From Tamarix chinensis (taxonomy: Eukaryota; Streptophyta; Magnoliopsida; Caryophyllales; Tamaricaceae), in assembly GCA_030549775.1 (NCBI GenBank), contig CM060173.1, forward strand, positions 7,538,501 through 7,602,500: a stretch of 64,000 nucleotides of DNA. The letters run 5' to 3'. Below, piece by piece: positions 49,137 to 62,023 of the stretch. The position numbers were made by a program, and so were the translations under genes. Positions within the stretch are counted from its first letter, which is position 1, and every line of letters starts with the position of its first letter. Below the pieces are notes generated by a model. The model worked only from the letters and a program-made list of their open reading frames with translations. It ran no database searches and was not told the DNA's origin.

Positions 49137-49425
49137 GGCAAAACCAAAAGAAATTAAAGGAAAAGAAAAAAAAATGGTGGTCTATGCCTTTTGGCAGAAA
49201 TGACCACATTTGAGGTAAAATTTTAAAAACAGTTTTTATTAGTGTACTAATTTATTGGGAAATCAGATCTCGCGCACATAAGAAAATAGATTTCTTGACT
49301 TCAACGCATGCCGAGGAAAATTGAAGTATATTGCTAGCGAATATATACAACGTTTGGTTCCGACTGATCGAAAGAGTTGCGGCTATGTTTAAAGTCATGT
49401 TCGTTAGATCAGTCCTAAGAAAAAT

Positions 49426-49434
49426 TATAAATAG
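49426..49434 (+). promoter_or_regulatory. TATA box in the copia relic leader
   Basis: TATAAATAG inside a GC-richer neighbourhood, about 560 bp before the gag start, and upstream of a 22-bp tandem duplication ATTACAATATTCTTAATTAAG (49506-49527, 49528-49549). Probably the LTR promoter. Confidence 0.5.
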
Positions 49435-49983
49435 CCCCACTGCATGCCAAAAAATTTATTCAGAAAATTTTGTTTGTCATTATTTCTCAATCTCTCTATT
49501 CTTCTATTACAATATTCTTAATTAAGTATTACAATATTCTTAATTAAGTACTAGCATAACATTGAGTTTGCCGGAGTCTTATTATAGAGTACTACTTATA
49601 AGAAGAACGAAAATATATTATATTTTGAAAGACGATTGTTCATAATTTTGAGCATCATGTGAAGGAATAAATTCATCTTAAGAAGATATTATGAATTTTG
49701 CGGGCTTGGATAAAATTAATTTTGATCTTCAAGTGTTGGCTTCTATTGTTGTCTTGACAATTAAGGTACGTTAATTATATTATTATTGTTGTTGTTGTTA
49801 TTTATTAATATTAATTTATTTATTGTTAATAATATTTCTATACTATATATCCAATAATCTTAAGATAAACTTATATTTCCTTTATTTGTTGCAGTATGGA
49901 AAGTGTTATTGATTTGATAAATAATTTTAATAGTTTTCTTCTACTCCTTTCTTATTTGTCGAACTTCTGTTTTCGTAACAGAA

Positions 49984-50780
49984 ATGGCCTCGCCTTTAAA
50001 CATTATCGCAAGTTCTACATATCCTGCGGGTGTTGGTGAAAAGCCACCAAAGTTCAATGGGTCGGATTTTAAGTGTTGGCAACAGAAGATGCTTTTCTAT
50101 TTGAAAACATTAAATTTAACAAAGTATCTTAATGAGAGCCATCCAAAGGTTGATGAAAAAGATATTGATGTGGTCAAATTGGCTGCAGTGGATGCATATA
50201 ATCATTTTGACTTATATTTTAAATGGTTTGGATGACACATTATATAATATGTATTTTGATTCTAAAATGGCAAAGGAATAGTAGGATTCGTTAGATACCA
50301 AGTATAAGATGGAGGATGCCAGAATAAAGAAATTTATTGTTGTTTTTTTTAGATTATAAAATGGTGGATAACAAGTTGGTAATATTTTGAGTGGAAGAAA
50401 TTTAGGTTATCATTCATGACAATCATGCCGAGTATATGTCTCTAAGTGAGTCTTTTCAAGTGGTAGTGGTAATTGAAAAATGCCACCATCTTGGAAAGAT
50501 TTTAATAGCTACCTCAAGCATAAGTATAAGGAAATGAAACTTGAGGATCTCATCGTCCATCTAATAAGTGAGGAAGACAACTACAATTATGGAGGTTCAA
50601 ATCCAATGGTATCTAAAGCCAACATGGAGGAAAATGGGTCAAAGAAAAGCAAGAAAAAGAAGCACAGTGGAGATGGTTATAATACAAGATCTAAGGCCTC
50701 CAAGAAGCTTAAGGGAAAGTGATATGAATGTGGCAAGCAAGGATATCGTACAAAGGATTGTCACAATGTGAAGAACTCCA
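49984..50780 (+). pseudogene. Copia relic gag
   Basis: ATG at 49984 follows a splice-acceptor-like TTTCGTAACAG. MASPLNIIASSTYPAG then PPKFNGSDFKCWQQKMLFYL is the UBN2-type gag start. Stops at 50233 and later separate it from PPSWKDFNSYLKHKYKEM and a Lys-rich tail. The zinc knuckle is damaged: a stop stands where the first Cys belongs and Tyr replaces the expected His (YECGKQGYRTKDC, 50720-50762). Confidence 0.75.
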
Positions 50781-50849
50781 AGAAAGCAATGCTCAAGTGA
50801 ATGTCATAGAGATAGACAAGTTATTTGAAGATCTTGATGTTACCAATCT

Positions 50850-51856
50850 ATCTACATTAGTGTCACAATGCAATCTTATAGGTAATGCTAAGGAATGGTG
50901 GATAAACACCGGAGCCACTCATCAAATATATGGTAATAAGTGGATGTTTTCTGAGTATCAACTTGTTAAAGACGATAAAGAACAAATCTTCATGGGAAAT
51001 GCTTCATCTTCTAAGGTTATTGGTTGTGCAAAGGTGATTATGAATTTGATAAGCAAAAAGAATCTTACCTTGAATGATGTGCTCCGTGTACCAGATATCT
51101 AAAAGAATTTAGTTTTAGAATCCCTACTAAGTAACAATGGTTTTAAGTTGATCTTTGTATTTGATCAATTTATATTTATTAAGAATGAGGTGTTTGTAGG
51201 AAAGGGTTATCTTAGTGATGGGCTCTTTAAGATGAATGTAATGACTATTATACCCAAAGTTAATAATAATAAGAGTGTTTCTTCTTCTTATATAATTGAT
51301 TCATTTAATATTTGGCATGAACAATTAGGACATATTAATTATGATACCATTTGTAGGTTAATTAATTTAAAGCATTTGCCTAAATGTGAGTTTAATCCTA
51401 ATCATAAATGTAAAATATGTGTTGAGGTGAAGATGGCAAGAAAACCTTTTCATTATATTGAAAGGAACACAGAACCTCTAGATTTAATTCATACTGATGT
51501 GTGCGATTTAAAGTTTGTCCAAACTAGAGGTATTAAAAAGCATTTTATTATTTTCATAGATGATAGCACATGTTATTTCTATGTGTATTTTCTATAAAGA
51601 AAATATGAGGGTAATAAAAGTGTTTAAACACTTTAAAGCGGAAGTTAAGAATCAACTTGATAAAAATATTGAAGCTATAATAAGCAATAGAGGAGGTGAA
51701 TACGAATACCCTTTTGAACAATTTTGTTCTGAACATGGTATTATTCACCAAACTATCGCTCCTTATATGCCTCAGTATAATGGAATTGCAGAATTTAGGA
51801 ATAGAACCTTGAAAGATATGATGAATGCAATGTTTATTAATTCTGTATTACTGTAG
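50850..51856 (+). pseudogene. Copia relic protease and integrase
   Basis: Protease motif reads WWINTGATHQI, with Asn in place of the catalytic Asp. Pre-integrase zinc region: NIWHEQLGHINYDT ... CEFNPNHKCKICVEVKMA, with the HHCC residues intact. Integrase has LIHTDVCDL and YMPQYNGIAEFRNRTL, but the second Asp is Asn (IISNRGGEY). Stops at about 51102 and 51597 break the frame. A run of G (51868-51877) marks further damage downstream. Confidence 0.75.
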
Positions 51857-51989
51857 AACTTATTTAGGGGGGGGGGGTGGGGAAGCCCTCTTATTTACAA
51901 ATTATATTCTCAACAAGATGCCTCATAATAAAACCCATAATATTCCATTTGAGTTATGGAAATGTCATAAGCCTAGCTATAAATACTTA

Positions 51990-53204
51990 TAGGTGTGGGG
52001 TTGCTTAGAAAAAGTAACAATTCCTAAGCTAAAGAGGGATAAGTTAGGACCAAAAACCATTGATTGTGTATTTATTGGTTATGCACATAGCAGTAGTGCA
52101 TATCATTTCCTAGTCCACAAATCAGAGGTTCCTAACATTGATGTCAACATTATTATAGAATCAAGAGATGCTATGTTTTTTGAAAATATTTTTTCTTAGA
52201 AAATAAATAGTGATTCAGTTTCACAAAAAAAGGCCAAGAGATTCTAGCGGTGATGGGAATAAAGAGGTGAATTCAGATGAACCTAGATGAAGTAAGAGAG
52301 CTAGGATTTTTAAATCATTTGAACCTAATTATTTAACGTATTTGTTAGAAAATGATCCTCAAATATTTAAAGAAGTGATGTCTTCTCCAGAATCTGCTTA
52401 TTAGAAAGAAAAAATAAATACTGAAATTAAATCCATCATGCAAAATCACACATGGAAAGTGGTGGACTTGCCTACTGGGAATAAATCCCTAGGATGTAAG
52501 TGGATATTTAAGAAGAAATTAAAGGCCGATGGATCAAATGACAAATATAAGGCAAGGCTTATAGTTAAAGGATATAAAGAAAAAGAAGATGTTGACCTTT
52601 TTGACACATATTCACTAGCTTCAAGAATTATGTCTATACATATGCTATTAACAAGAGCAGTCATAAAAGGTCTGGAACTCCATCAAATGGATGTAAAAAT
52701 AATATTCTTGAATGGTGACCTAAAGGAACAGATTTATACGAAATAAGCTAAGGGGTTCATTTCTCCCAGTCAGGAGAGAAAGATTTGTCAGCTTATTAAA
52801 TCACTATATGGATTAAAAAAAGCACGTAATGGTGTAATGTCATCAAACAAATTTAGAATACATGAGTTTGACAAATGTGTTTATGTTAAAGATACTTATA
52901 AAGGCTACATTATAGTGTGTCTTTACCTAGATGATATGCTCATAATGGGTAGTAATAATAATATTATCAACACTACCAAACATATGTCCACTAGGAATTT
53001 TGATATAAAAGATATGGTGTTATATTAGGAATGAAAATTTCTAGAATATTTGATAGACTAATATTGTCTCAGTCTCATTATGTTGAGAAAATACTTGATC
53101 GATTTAAGGAGTATAATATTAACTCAGTTAAGACACCATTAGAAGCGAAAATTCATTTTATGAAAAATATGAATGCTTGTATTTCACAAATAGAATATTC
53201 ACGT
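51990..53204 (+). pseudogene. Copia relic integrase tail and reverse transcriptase
   Basis: Integrase tail: VWGCLEKVTIPK, GPKTIDCVFIGYAHSSSAYH. RT: NHTWKVVDLPTGNKSLGCKW (52445-52505), LELHQMDVKIIFLNGDLKEQ, SLYGLKKAR, then a small deletion, and VCLYLDDMLIMGSNN with Leu in the usual Val position of YVDD. It ends in SQSHYVEKILDRF ... SQIEYSRII. Several stops. Nothing after 53204 matches RNase H. Confidence 0.8.
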
Positions 53205-53640
53205 ATAATTAGAGGTGACAATTGGGTTAGGTGGGTTGGGTCATTATCGGGTCAGTCTTATCAAATCATTTGACTTTTGCTGGTTGGTTGTGGGTTGGGT
53301 CATTGCCTCAATTGGGTCAGGTCTATTCTGGGTCATTTCGGATTATTTTGTCGTGTCGAGTCAGGTTTGTGTTAAACAAACTCTAATTTGAGTTATTTTG
53401 GATTAATTTGACTGGTAGGCTTAGGTTGGTTTCGAGTCATTTTGTAGTTCACATGAATAGGTGACTTCGGCCTGTTTGGGTCATTTCGTATAATATGATG
53501 GGTTGGTCTCATTAGGTTCGAGTTGTTTTAGATTAACTTGATGGCTCATGTCATTTTGTGTAATTTGATAGGTTGGATTTGAGTAGTTACGGGTTAACTT
53601 GATAAGTTGGGTCGGGTCGAGTCGAGTTTTGACAGGTTGA
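53205..53640 (+). repeat. GGGTCGGGT-like degenerate block, left
   Basis: Begins TAGAGGTGACAATTGGG and continues with GGTTGGGTCATT, GGGTCAGGTC and GTCGGGTCGAGTCGAG words. Such starts are common in plant non-autonomous DNA elements with TAGAGGTGACAA-like ends. Cuts the copia relic. Confidence 0.65.
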
Positions 53641-56560
53641 GTTAAATTTAGGTCAAGGTAATTATAATTTATTATATTATAAATATTAGAGACAATTTAT
53701 TGTAGATAAATGAATTAAGAATATTAGGTGGGCTTTATTTTTACTAGAAAATAGTAAAGATATTTACAAATTTTAGTAATAAAAAACATTTAATAATTTA
53801 ATCTAACAAATATATTTATCATTTATTCTAATTTATTTAATTAATCAAAATATTTAATTACTGAAAAAGATAATTTTATAAAATAAAGATGATCATAACA
53901 TGACTATTCAATGTGTAATTATCATTTATTACATTGTAGATATTAGAGACAATTATAAAATTACTAGTATAGAGAAATGAAATAAAAATATTATAATTGC
54001 TTTATTTTTACAAGTAAATAATAAAGATATTTATAAGTTTTAACAATATTATATTTGATTACTTAAAATATATTTAAATTTTACAAGTAAAAATATTGGA
54101 TATATATCATATATTAAATTTATCTGATCACTTAAAAAAAGATAATTTTATAAAATATAATTGATCATAAAAATGACTATCTAATGTATAATTATCATTT
54201 ATTACATTATAAATATTAGAGGTAATCATAATATTATAATTACTGATAAATGAAATAAGAATATTATATGTGCTTTATTTTTATAAGTAAATAATAAATA
54301 TATTTATAAGTTTTAACAACATTATATTTGATTACTTCAAATATTTATAAATATTAGAAGAAAAAATATTAGATATTTATCATATATTATATTTATTTGA
54401 TTACATAAAATATTTGATTACTTAAGAAAAGATAAATTTATAAAATAAACATGATCATAAATATGACTATACAACTTATAATTATTATTTATTACAATAA
54501 AAATATAGATAATTATAAGCTTACTAGTATAGATAAATGAAATAAGAATATAATATGTGCTTTATGTTTAGATGTAAATAATAAAGATATATATAAGTTT
54601 TTACAATATTATATTTGATTAGTCAAAATATTTATAAATTTTACAAGTAGAAATCTTAGATATTTATCATTTATTATATTTATTTGATTACTTAAAAAAG
54701 ATAATTTTATAAAACAAAGATGATCATAAGCATGACTATATAATGTATAATTATTATTTATTACATTGTAAATATTAGAGACAATCATATGATTACTAAA
54801 AAGATAAATGAAATAAGAATATTATATATGCTTTATTTTTACAAAGGTAATAATAAAGATATTTTTAAGTTTTAACAATATTATAGTTGATTACTTAAAA
54901 TATTTATAAATTTTATGATCAAAAATATTATATATTTATCATATATAATATTTATTTTAGTACTTAAAATATTTAATTACTTAAGAAAAGATAAATTTAT
55001 AAAATAAACACGCTCATAAACATGACTATAGAGTGTATAATTATCATTTATTACATTATAAATATTAGAGACAATTATAAAATTACCATTACCGATAAAT
55101 AAAATAAGAATATTATATGTGTTTTATTTTTAAAATTAAATAATAAATATATTTATAAGTTTTAACAATCTTATATTTGATTACGTAAAATATTTATAAA
55201 TTTTACAAGTAAAAACATTAGGTATATATCATATATTATATTTATTTGATTACTTAAAAAAGGATAATTTTATAAAATAAAGATGATCATAATTATGACT
55301 ATATAATGCCTAATTATTATTTATTATATTATAAATATTAGATATAATCATAAGATTATTAGTAAAGATAAATGAAATAAGAATACTATATGTGCTTTAT
55401 TTTTACAAATGTAAATAATAAAGATATTTATAAATTTTAACAATATTATATTTGATTACTTAAAATATTTATATATTTTATGAGTAAAAATATTAGATAT
55501 TTATCATATATTATATTTATTTGATTACTTAAAATTTTTGATTATTTTAAAAAAGATAATTCTATAAAATAAAGTTAAGCATAAGCATGACTATACAATA
55601 TATAATTATCATTTATTATAATATAAATATTAGATACAATCATAAGATTACTAGTAAAGATAAATAAAATAAGAATATTATATATGCTTTATTTTTACAA
55701 AGGTAATAATAAAGATATTTATAATAATTAACAATATTATATTTTAATTACTTAAAATATTTATAAATTTTATAAGTAAAAATATTAGATATTTATCATA
55801 TATTATATTTATTTGACTATTGAAAATATTTTATTACTTAAAAAAAGATAATTTTATAAAATAAAGGTGAGGATAAGCATGACTATAGAATGGATACTTA
55901 TAATTTATTACCTTATAAATATTAGAGACAATCATAATATTACTAGTACAGATAAATAATATAAGAATATTATATGTACTTTATTTTTACAAGTAAAAAA
56001 AATAAAGACATTTATAAGTTTTAGCAATATTATATTTGATTACTTAAAATATTTATAAATTTTACAAGTAAAAATTTTAGATATTTATCATATATAATAT
56101 TTATTTGAGTACTTAAAAAAAGACAAATTTATAAAATAAACGATCATAAACATGACTCTATATTATATAATTATCATTTATTACATTATAAATATTAGAG
56201 ATAATTATAAAATTACTAGTATAGATAAATGAAATAAGAATATTATATGTGCTTTATTTTTACAAGTAAATAATAAAGATATTTTTAATTTTTAATAATA
56301 TTATATTTGATTATTTAAAATATTTATAAATTTTACAAGTAAAAATATTAGATATTTATCATATATTATATTTAGTTGAGCAATTAAAATATTTTATTAC
56401 TTAAGAAAAAAATTAATTTATAAAATAAACATAATCATAAACATGACTATATAATTTATAGTTATCATTTATTACATTGTAATTATTAAAGACGATCATA
56501 ATATAATTAGTATAGATAAATGAAATAAGAATATTTTATGTACTTTATTTTTACAAGTCT
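53641..56560 (+). repeat. Satellite of ~270/291-bp monomers, ten marker repeats
   Basis: The word TGACTAT (TGACTCT once) marks each unit at 53901, 54174, 54464, 54733, 55023, 55296, 55588, 55880, 56153 and 56444. Spacings are 273, 290, 269, 290, 273, 292, 292, 273 and 291 bp. Units are AT-rich and share ATTATCATTTATTACATTAT, TGAAATAAGAATATTATATG and GATATTTATCATATATTATA. Long units have about 19 extra bases around TATTTGATTACTTAAG. Divergence between neighbours is visible. No coding content. Confidence 0.92.
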
Positions 56561-57972
56561 AACCAAAACCGGCCCCCTCCCCCCACATGACCCTTTTTCT
56601 TTCTTCTCCTCTTCTTTGTTTTCTTTTCTATTTTTCTAACTTAATTCTATAGCTTGAACCTGTGCTCTTTCCCTTATCTTGAGTCTCAACCTCTTCCTAA
56701 GTCCCAACCTACACTACCACCGTTTCTCCATTGTTGCTCCGCACCACCATTGCATCACAACTGTCTATTGATTATATTGCCATGCCATGCAACCACAATC
56801 GATACCCCTCTCTGTCTGCTTGTTGTTGACAAAAGCGGATACCACCAGGAGCAACCAGACACAACAGTTGTGCCACCGTCCGGCCACATCTGGTGCACCT
56901 GACCACCCGCGAGTGGTCCTTCATCATCGATGTTGCTCCAACAACCCTTATCCCCTCTAATTTCATAACAGTTCACTTGGTATAATTATCTTAAATCCTA
57001 ACTCTTATTTTGATTAATTTTTTATGAATTGGCTTATGATAATCGAAATTGGTTATTGAATTATGTATATATATGTTGTATGACTGATATGGAGTGGTTA
57101 ATTGCAATATATATGGTTGAATTGTGAAAATTAGTTTTTTTACTTAGTTATGTTTGGATTCATCAGATTTGTTCGATTAAGCTATTTTAGATAAATTGAT
57201 TATACAATATACTTTGAAATGTACTTAATTTCATGTTTGTATTGTTAAATTGGGAAGATTGTATGAAATATATCGGAATTGGATTGTTAGGTTAAAACTA
57301 TTGCAGATTTAAATTGGATTATATATTTGTGTTATTTTATTAAATTGGTTACACAATATGTTTTAGAATATGTCTAATTTTAATTTTGAACCTCAATTTA
57401 AATATTTGAATAAGATTTGACCGGATTTGTAGTTACGGTTCAAAAACCCTATTTATATTAAATTGGGTAATTCCTTAATAGTTTTTAATCAATTGAATAT
57501 ACAGTATATTTTAAAATATGTCTAATTTTAATTTTAAACCGTCAATTTAAATATTTGAATAAGATTTGACTGCATTTATAGTTCGAGCTCAAAAACCTTA
57601 ACTATGTTAATTTGAGTAATTTCTTAATATTTTTTAATTAATGTAGCATACAATATATTTTAGAATATATCTAATTTCAAATTTGAACCATCAATTTAAA
57701 TATTTAAATAAGATTTGACCGGATTTACAAGTTGTGATCAAAAACCTTAATTGTGTTAAATTGGGTAATTCCTTAATATTTTTTAATTAATTGAGTATAC
57801 AATATGTTTTAAATTATGTCTAACTTTAATTTTGAACCATCACTTTAAATATTTGAATAAGATTTGACTGGATTTATCGTTGGGGCTCACAATCCCAATT
57901 ATATTAAGTTGGGTAATTCCTTAATAGTTTTAAGCAATTGAGTATACAATATGTTATAAAATAGACCAGATT
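56561..57972 (-). mobile_element. Partial large-LTR fragment, A1-like, alpha-right
   Basis: A CT-rich and then GC-balanced part (56565-56960) is followed by degenerate 148-150-bp repeats at about 57288, 57438, 57588, 57736 and 57884 (CAAAAACCTTAATTGTG and TTTGACCGGATTT words). This is the inverse of A1 3350-4440. Neither terminus is visible. A frame at 56654-56902 is in the CT-rich block and is not called. Confidence 0.5.
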
Positions 57973-58319
57973 TATATCATGACGGTGTTAAGAGTTAGTA
58001 ATTTTAAGTTGACAATAATTGTAATCACAATTTTATTAGGTAACCAGTAACCACTGTAATTACATTTTCAGAGTCTAAGTTTGATTTTTTTATTTGTAAT
58101 AAACTTATAATCTATGTCCTCTAAGTAAATTAATATAATATTTGTTATTTTAAAAATATACATCAAAAGTTGGAGCTATGAGATTTTTTTTAATCTAAAT
58201 GATATTGTATAGAATGTATAGGATAAAAGTATGAAATGTAAGCACAATTTATAAAACATTATATTTTTAAAAGCTTTAACTGAATAATAACATATATGTA
58301 ATTTATTATTATTATAATA
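57973..58319. other. AT-rich spacer
   Basis: I see no repeat match or coding signal; it joins the LTR fragment to the second GGGT-rich block. Confidence 0.4.
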
Positions 58320-58605
58320 TATTTTAATGTTTGGTGTGGTAAATGTTGGGTTGGATTGGGTGAATGTCAAGTTAGGTTAATGTCGGGTCGGATTGCTATC
58401 AGGTTGGGTCTATGATGGGTAATGGGTTGGGAGTAGATTGGGTCAGATTAATTTTTATACGATCAATGTCGGGTCTGGTCAATGTTAGGTTAGGTTTGGG
58501 TCGGGTCGAGTTGCTAAACTTTTCAGGCCTTATCGAGTCAGATTTTGCTCAGGTCAGGTTAGGTTGGGTTGGGTTGGGAGGGTTGGGTCAACTTTTTTTA
58601 GCTCT
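58320..58605 (+). repeat. GGGTCGGGT-like degenerate block, right
   Basis: Words GGGTTGGATTGGGT, GTCGGGTCGGAT, GGGTCGGGTCGAGT. It ends in GGTTGGGTCAACTTTTTTTA then GCTCTA. Reverse-complemented the end reads TAGAGCTAAAAAAAGTTGAC, loosely like the TAGAGGTGACAATTGGG start of the left block, so the two blocks may be the ends of one element. Confidence 0.6.
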
Positions 58606-59639
58606 ACAAACAACCACCTAGACCACCCCCTACTATCTCCCTGCACCACCAAGCCACCCCCACACACCCCCTACAACCACCCTTCTTCTTCTTCTTTTTC
58701 TTTCCCCCTTCTTGGCCTCCACCCTACACCACTACCATTAGCCACCATTTAGCCTCTTTTGCTACCACCAAAGCCACCAATCCACTCCCCGTAACCTCCC
58801 TTACCACCCCTTACCTCCCTTGGTCGAAACCCAACCCAGTAGCCCTCCTTTTCCTCCTTTCTTTTCCTTCCTTCTTCACATTTGCCTTCTTTCCAGCCAT
58901 TTTTACAATGCTGCAACCGCCGCCTCCCCCATCCTTGGCCACCAATCATTCACTCCCAACCACCACCTATGCCCCCACTCCATCCTTGCACCCAACCTCT
59001 ACTCTAACTCCCTTCCACCTGCCCTCCTTCTAACCCCTAAGACCCTAACTAAAGCAACACCCCCTTCTTTCTCCTATTCCCTTCTTAGAACCCCTTTCTC
59101 CTTCCATTCTGTATGCAACTCACACTGCTCATAAAGCTTGAGTTTTTTTTATCCTTTTTAGCCTAAATTAGTTAATTTCAAGGTATAAAAAATAGTTGGT
59201 ATTAATATATTTTAATTAAGCCTTTGATATATAAATTTTTCTTTTGATTTTCTACTTCTATTATACTAATTTTTGATATTATTTTTAGAGATTGATTTTA
59301 CTAATCAAAGCTTGAATCTTTAACTAGGGTACCTGTGAGGTTTGGTTTGGTTTTTGTGGGAAATAAGGTAATCATTAAACCCTACTATATACGTATGCTA
59401 GCACATTAGGATTTTTAATATGTTTATACATATGATATATGTTGTTAAGTATAATATATTTAGTGGCATGTGTTGATTAGTAAAAAAGAAAGCATGTCAA
59501 TTTATGCATCATGTGTAGAAATAATTCTTAGGGAATGAGTTTTATTGTTAATAATAATGTTATGTACATATGTATGATATAATATGCTAATGTGGCTATT
59601 TGTTGCAAAAATAATATCAATATGAGCCCTAAGGGCATT

Positions 59640-60790
59640 TTGGTAAATTTTATTGTGCTAAAGTTGTGGCCTAAGTGGGTTGGTAGGTGCTAATGAGTAT
59701 TATGGTAAATAATAATAGTAGGTGGAGTTGGATGACGGGTATGGAGCATGAATATTAATATTTTATTTAATGAGAGTATTTTAGTAAAAGCGGTATAATA
59801 AGGAAAAAATGGTAAATTATGTAAAGTAAAAGGGTAAAATGGTAATTTGGGATAAAATAATAATTTGGTATAAAAGAAGGGTATTTCGATAATTATGTAA
59901 GGTAAAAGGGTAAAATGGTATTTTAGTATTGAGGAAGGACATTTTGGTAATTATGTAATATAAAAGAGTAAAATGGTAATTTGGTGTAGAAGAAGGGTAT
60001 TTTGGTAATTATGTAATGTAAAAAGATAAAATGGTAATTTGGTATAAATGAAAGGCATTTTGGTAATTATGTAAAGAAAATAGGTAAAAAAGTAAATTGG
60101 TATAAAGGAAGGGTATTTTAGTAATTATGTAATGTAAAAGGGTAAAATGGTAATTTTATATAAAGGAATGGTCTTTTGGTAATTATGTAATGTAAAAGGG
60201 TAAAATGGTAATTCGGTGTAATGGAAGGATATTTTGGTAGTTATGTAAAGTAAATGAGTAAAATGGTAATTTGGTATAAAGGAAAGGGTATTTTGGTAAT
60301 TTGAAGAAAAATGGGCAATTTGGTATTTTTAATGATGAAGAGGGATAATTTGGTAATTTAATTAACTAATAATGTAATTTGGTAATTTAAATAAATGAGA
60401 AGGCAATTTGGCAATATAATCCACCGAAAGGGTAACTTGGAAAATTTAATGAGCATAAGGGGTAATTTGGTAATCTAACTAACCAAATAGAAAATTTGGT
60501 AAGAGTAACAAGTATGACGGATAATTTGATAACTTAATAAGCCTAAGGGGCAATTTGATAATTTAGATAAGTATAAAGGGTACTATGGTAATTTAACCCA
60601 CTAAACGGGTAAATTATTAACAAGTATGAGGGATAAAGTTGGTGATTTAATAAGTATGGAGGATAACTTAGTAATCTAACACAAGTAAAGGGTAATTATG
60701 CAACATAGAGGATAATATGGTAATTTGAAAAATAAAAAGGGAAGGCTTAGTAATTTTGCAGGCATGGGGTATTTCAGTAATTTTGTAAAG
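59640..60790 (-). repeat. GGTAATTTGGTAAT minisatellite in LTR copy H
   Basis: The left half has units of about 55-60 bp (GGGTAAAATGGTAATTTGG then GTATTTTGGTAATTATGTAA). The right half has shorter mixed units as in copy C. It occupies the same relative place as in A, B and C. Confidence 0.88.
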
Positions 60791-62023
60791 ATGATAGGGG
60801 TGAATCCGTAACTTGTGTTTAACATGTCAATGGATTGAATGAGTTTTATAATGAGACACAAGTATAATTGAATAAAAAGATACGGATATGATAAGTTAGC
60901 GAGTATCATAAGAACTTGGCATAACCTAGGGTTGGATGGATGATTAAGGGGGTGATATGGTGTTATATTATAATTATGCAAGGGGTGCTTCGTTAGTAAG
61001 TGTGCATGGAAATGTGTATTAGATATGTTTGAAGTATGTGTTAAGGTTTTGTGTATGCCATAATCCTTGATATGGAATGCTTGTAACTATGGCTTGTTGT
61101 AACCTTTCCCCTTCCCTCAAATTGAATAAATGGACCTTTGAATACGACACGAATAAAGTACTAATTACATAAAGTAAACAAGTATTATGCTAGGCCTAGA
61201 CCGGTTTATCGGCGAATAATAGTGGCCAGGTGCAAGATGCCCTAGAGACTAGTTCTCTGGTAAATAATATTGGTCAAGTGCACTCTACCATGTATGTTTC
61301 TAGTCCATTAGCTATAATAGTGGGGGATTCCAAGCTTAATAAAGCAAACATTGGATATTAATAAATTATGGAAAGACACTAATCAATTACAGTAGAACAT
61401 TATGTGAGTCAGGGCTTCCATCAGTGAATAATAGTAGCCAGGTGTAGGGAGCCCTAGAGACCGATCCACTAGCGAATAATTGTGGTTGGGTGTGCATTGC
61501 CTTGTATGTCTTTAGTCCATTAGCTATAATAGTGGAGTTCTCACACTTATATAGACATAATTTGAGAGATAATGATTGAATAATGATTAATTAATGACTT
61601 AAGACCAAAAGTATTGATTTCACATTATGACCTATGGACATGACATGAGTTTGGCTTCAATACTTATCCATACTTGGCTATGTGACGTATTTGATAAGTA
61701 CATAGATTTTGTGTCATGCATTTCTTATTGTACGAGGTGTTGCCTTGTGTATTAGTCCATATTTTATCATTCTATATAGGCTATGTATCATGTGTTGCAT
61801 GCAAGTATGCCTTTAAGTTTAGTTTAGAAGGGTTATTAAGTAACATAGTACCAAAGGGCTCCTTTCATGGGTCGCTGTCTATTCAATGGACAGTGTCCCT
61901 TGTAGGTCCATTGCATATGCTATTCAAGTGGGTAACGGAAAAGAGCGTAAGGATTATCCAAAAACTCTTAAGGTTTCACTCTTTCCCCTCTTGATTTCTG
62001 ATTTAAATGCAATCTTTATTCTT

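Larger units (their letters stand above)
49137..53204 (+). mobile_element. Older Ty1/copia relic, 3' truncated
   Basis: LTR-like leader (about 49137-49700) with TATA box, then gag, protease, integrase and RT pieces in copia order. The coding part stops at YSRII (about 53205), where RNase H should continue, and GGGTT-rich DNA begins. No 3' LTR is present. Many stops and frame changes and two altered catalytic residues show long decay. It is a different copia family from the 43166 element (gag MASPLNIIASS; RT YLDDMLIMGS). Lineage not assigned; the TNT1-like RT/integrase pattern is only suggestive. Confidence 0.8.
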
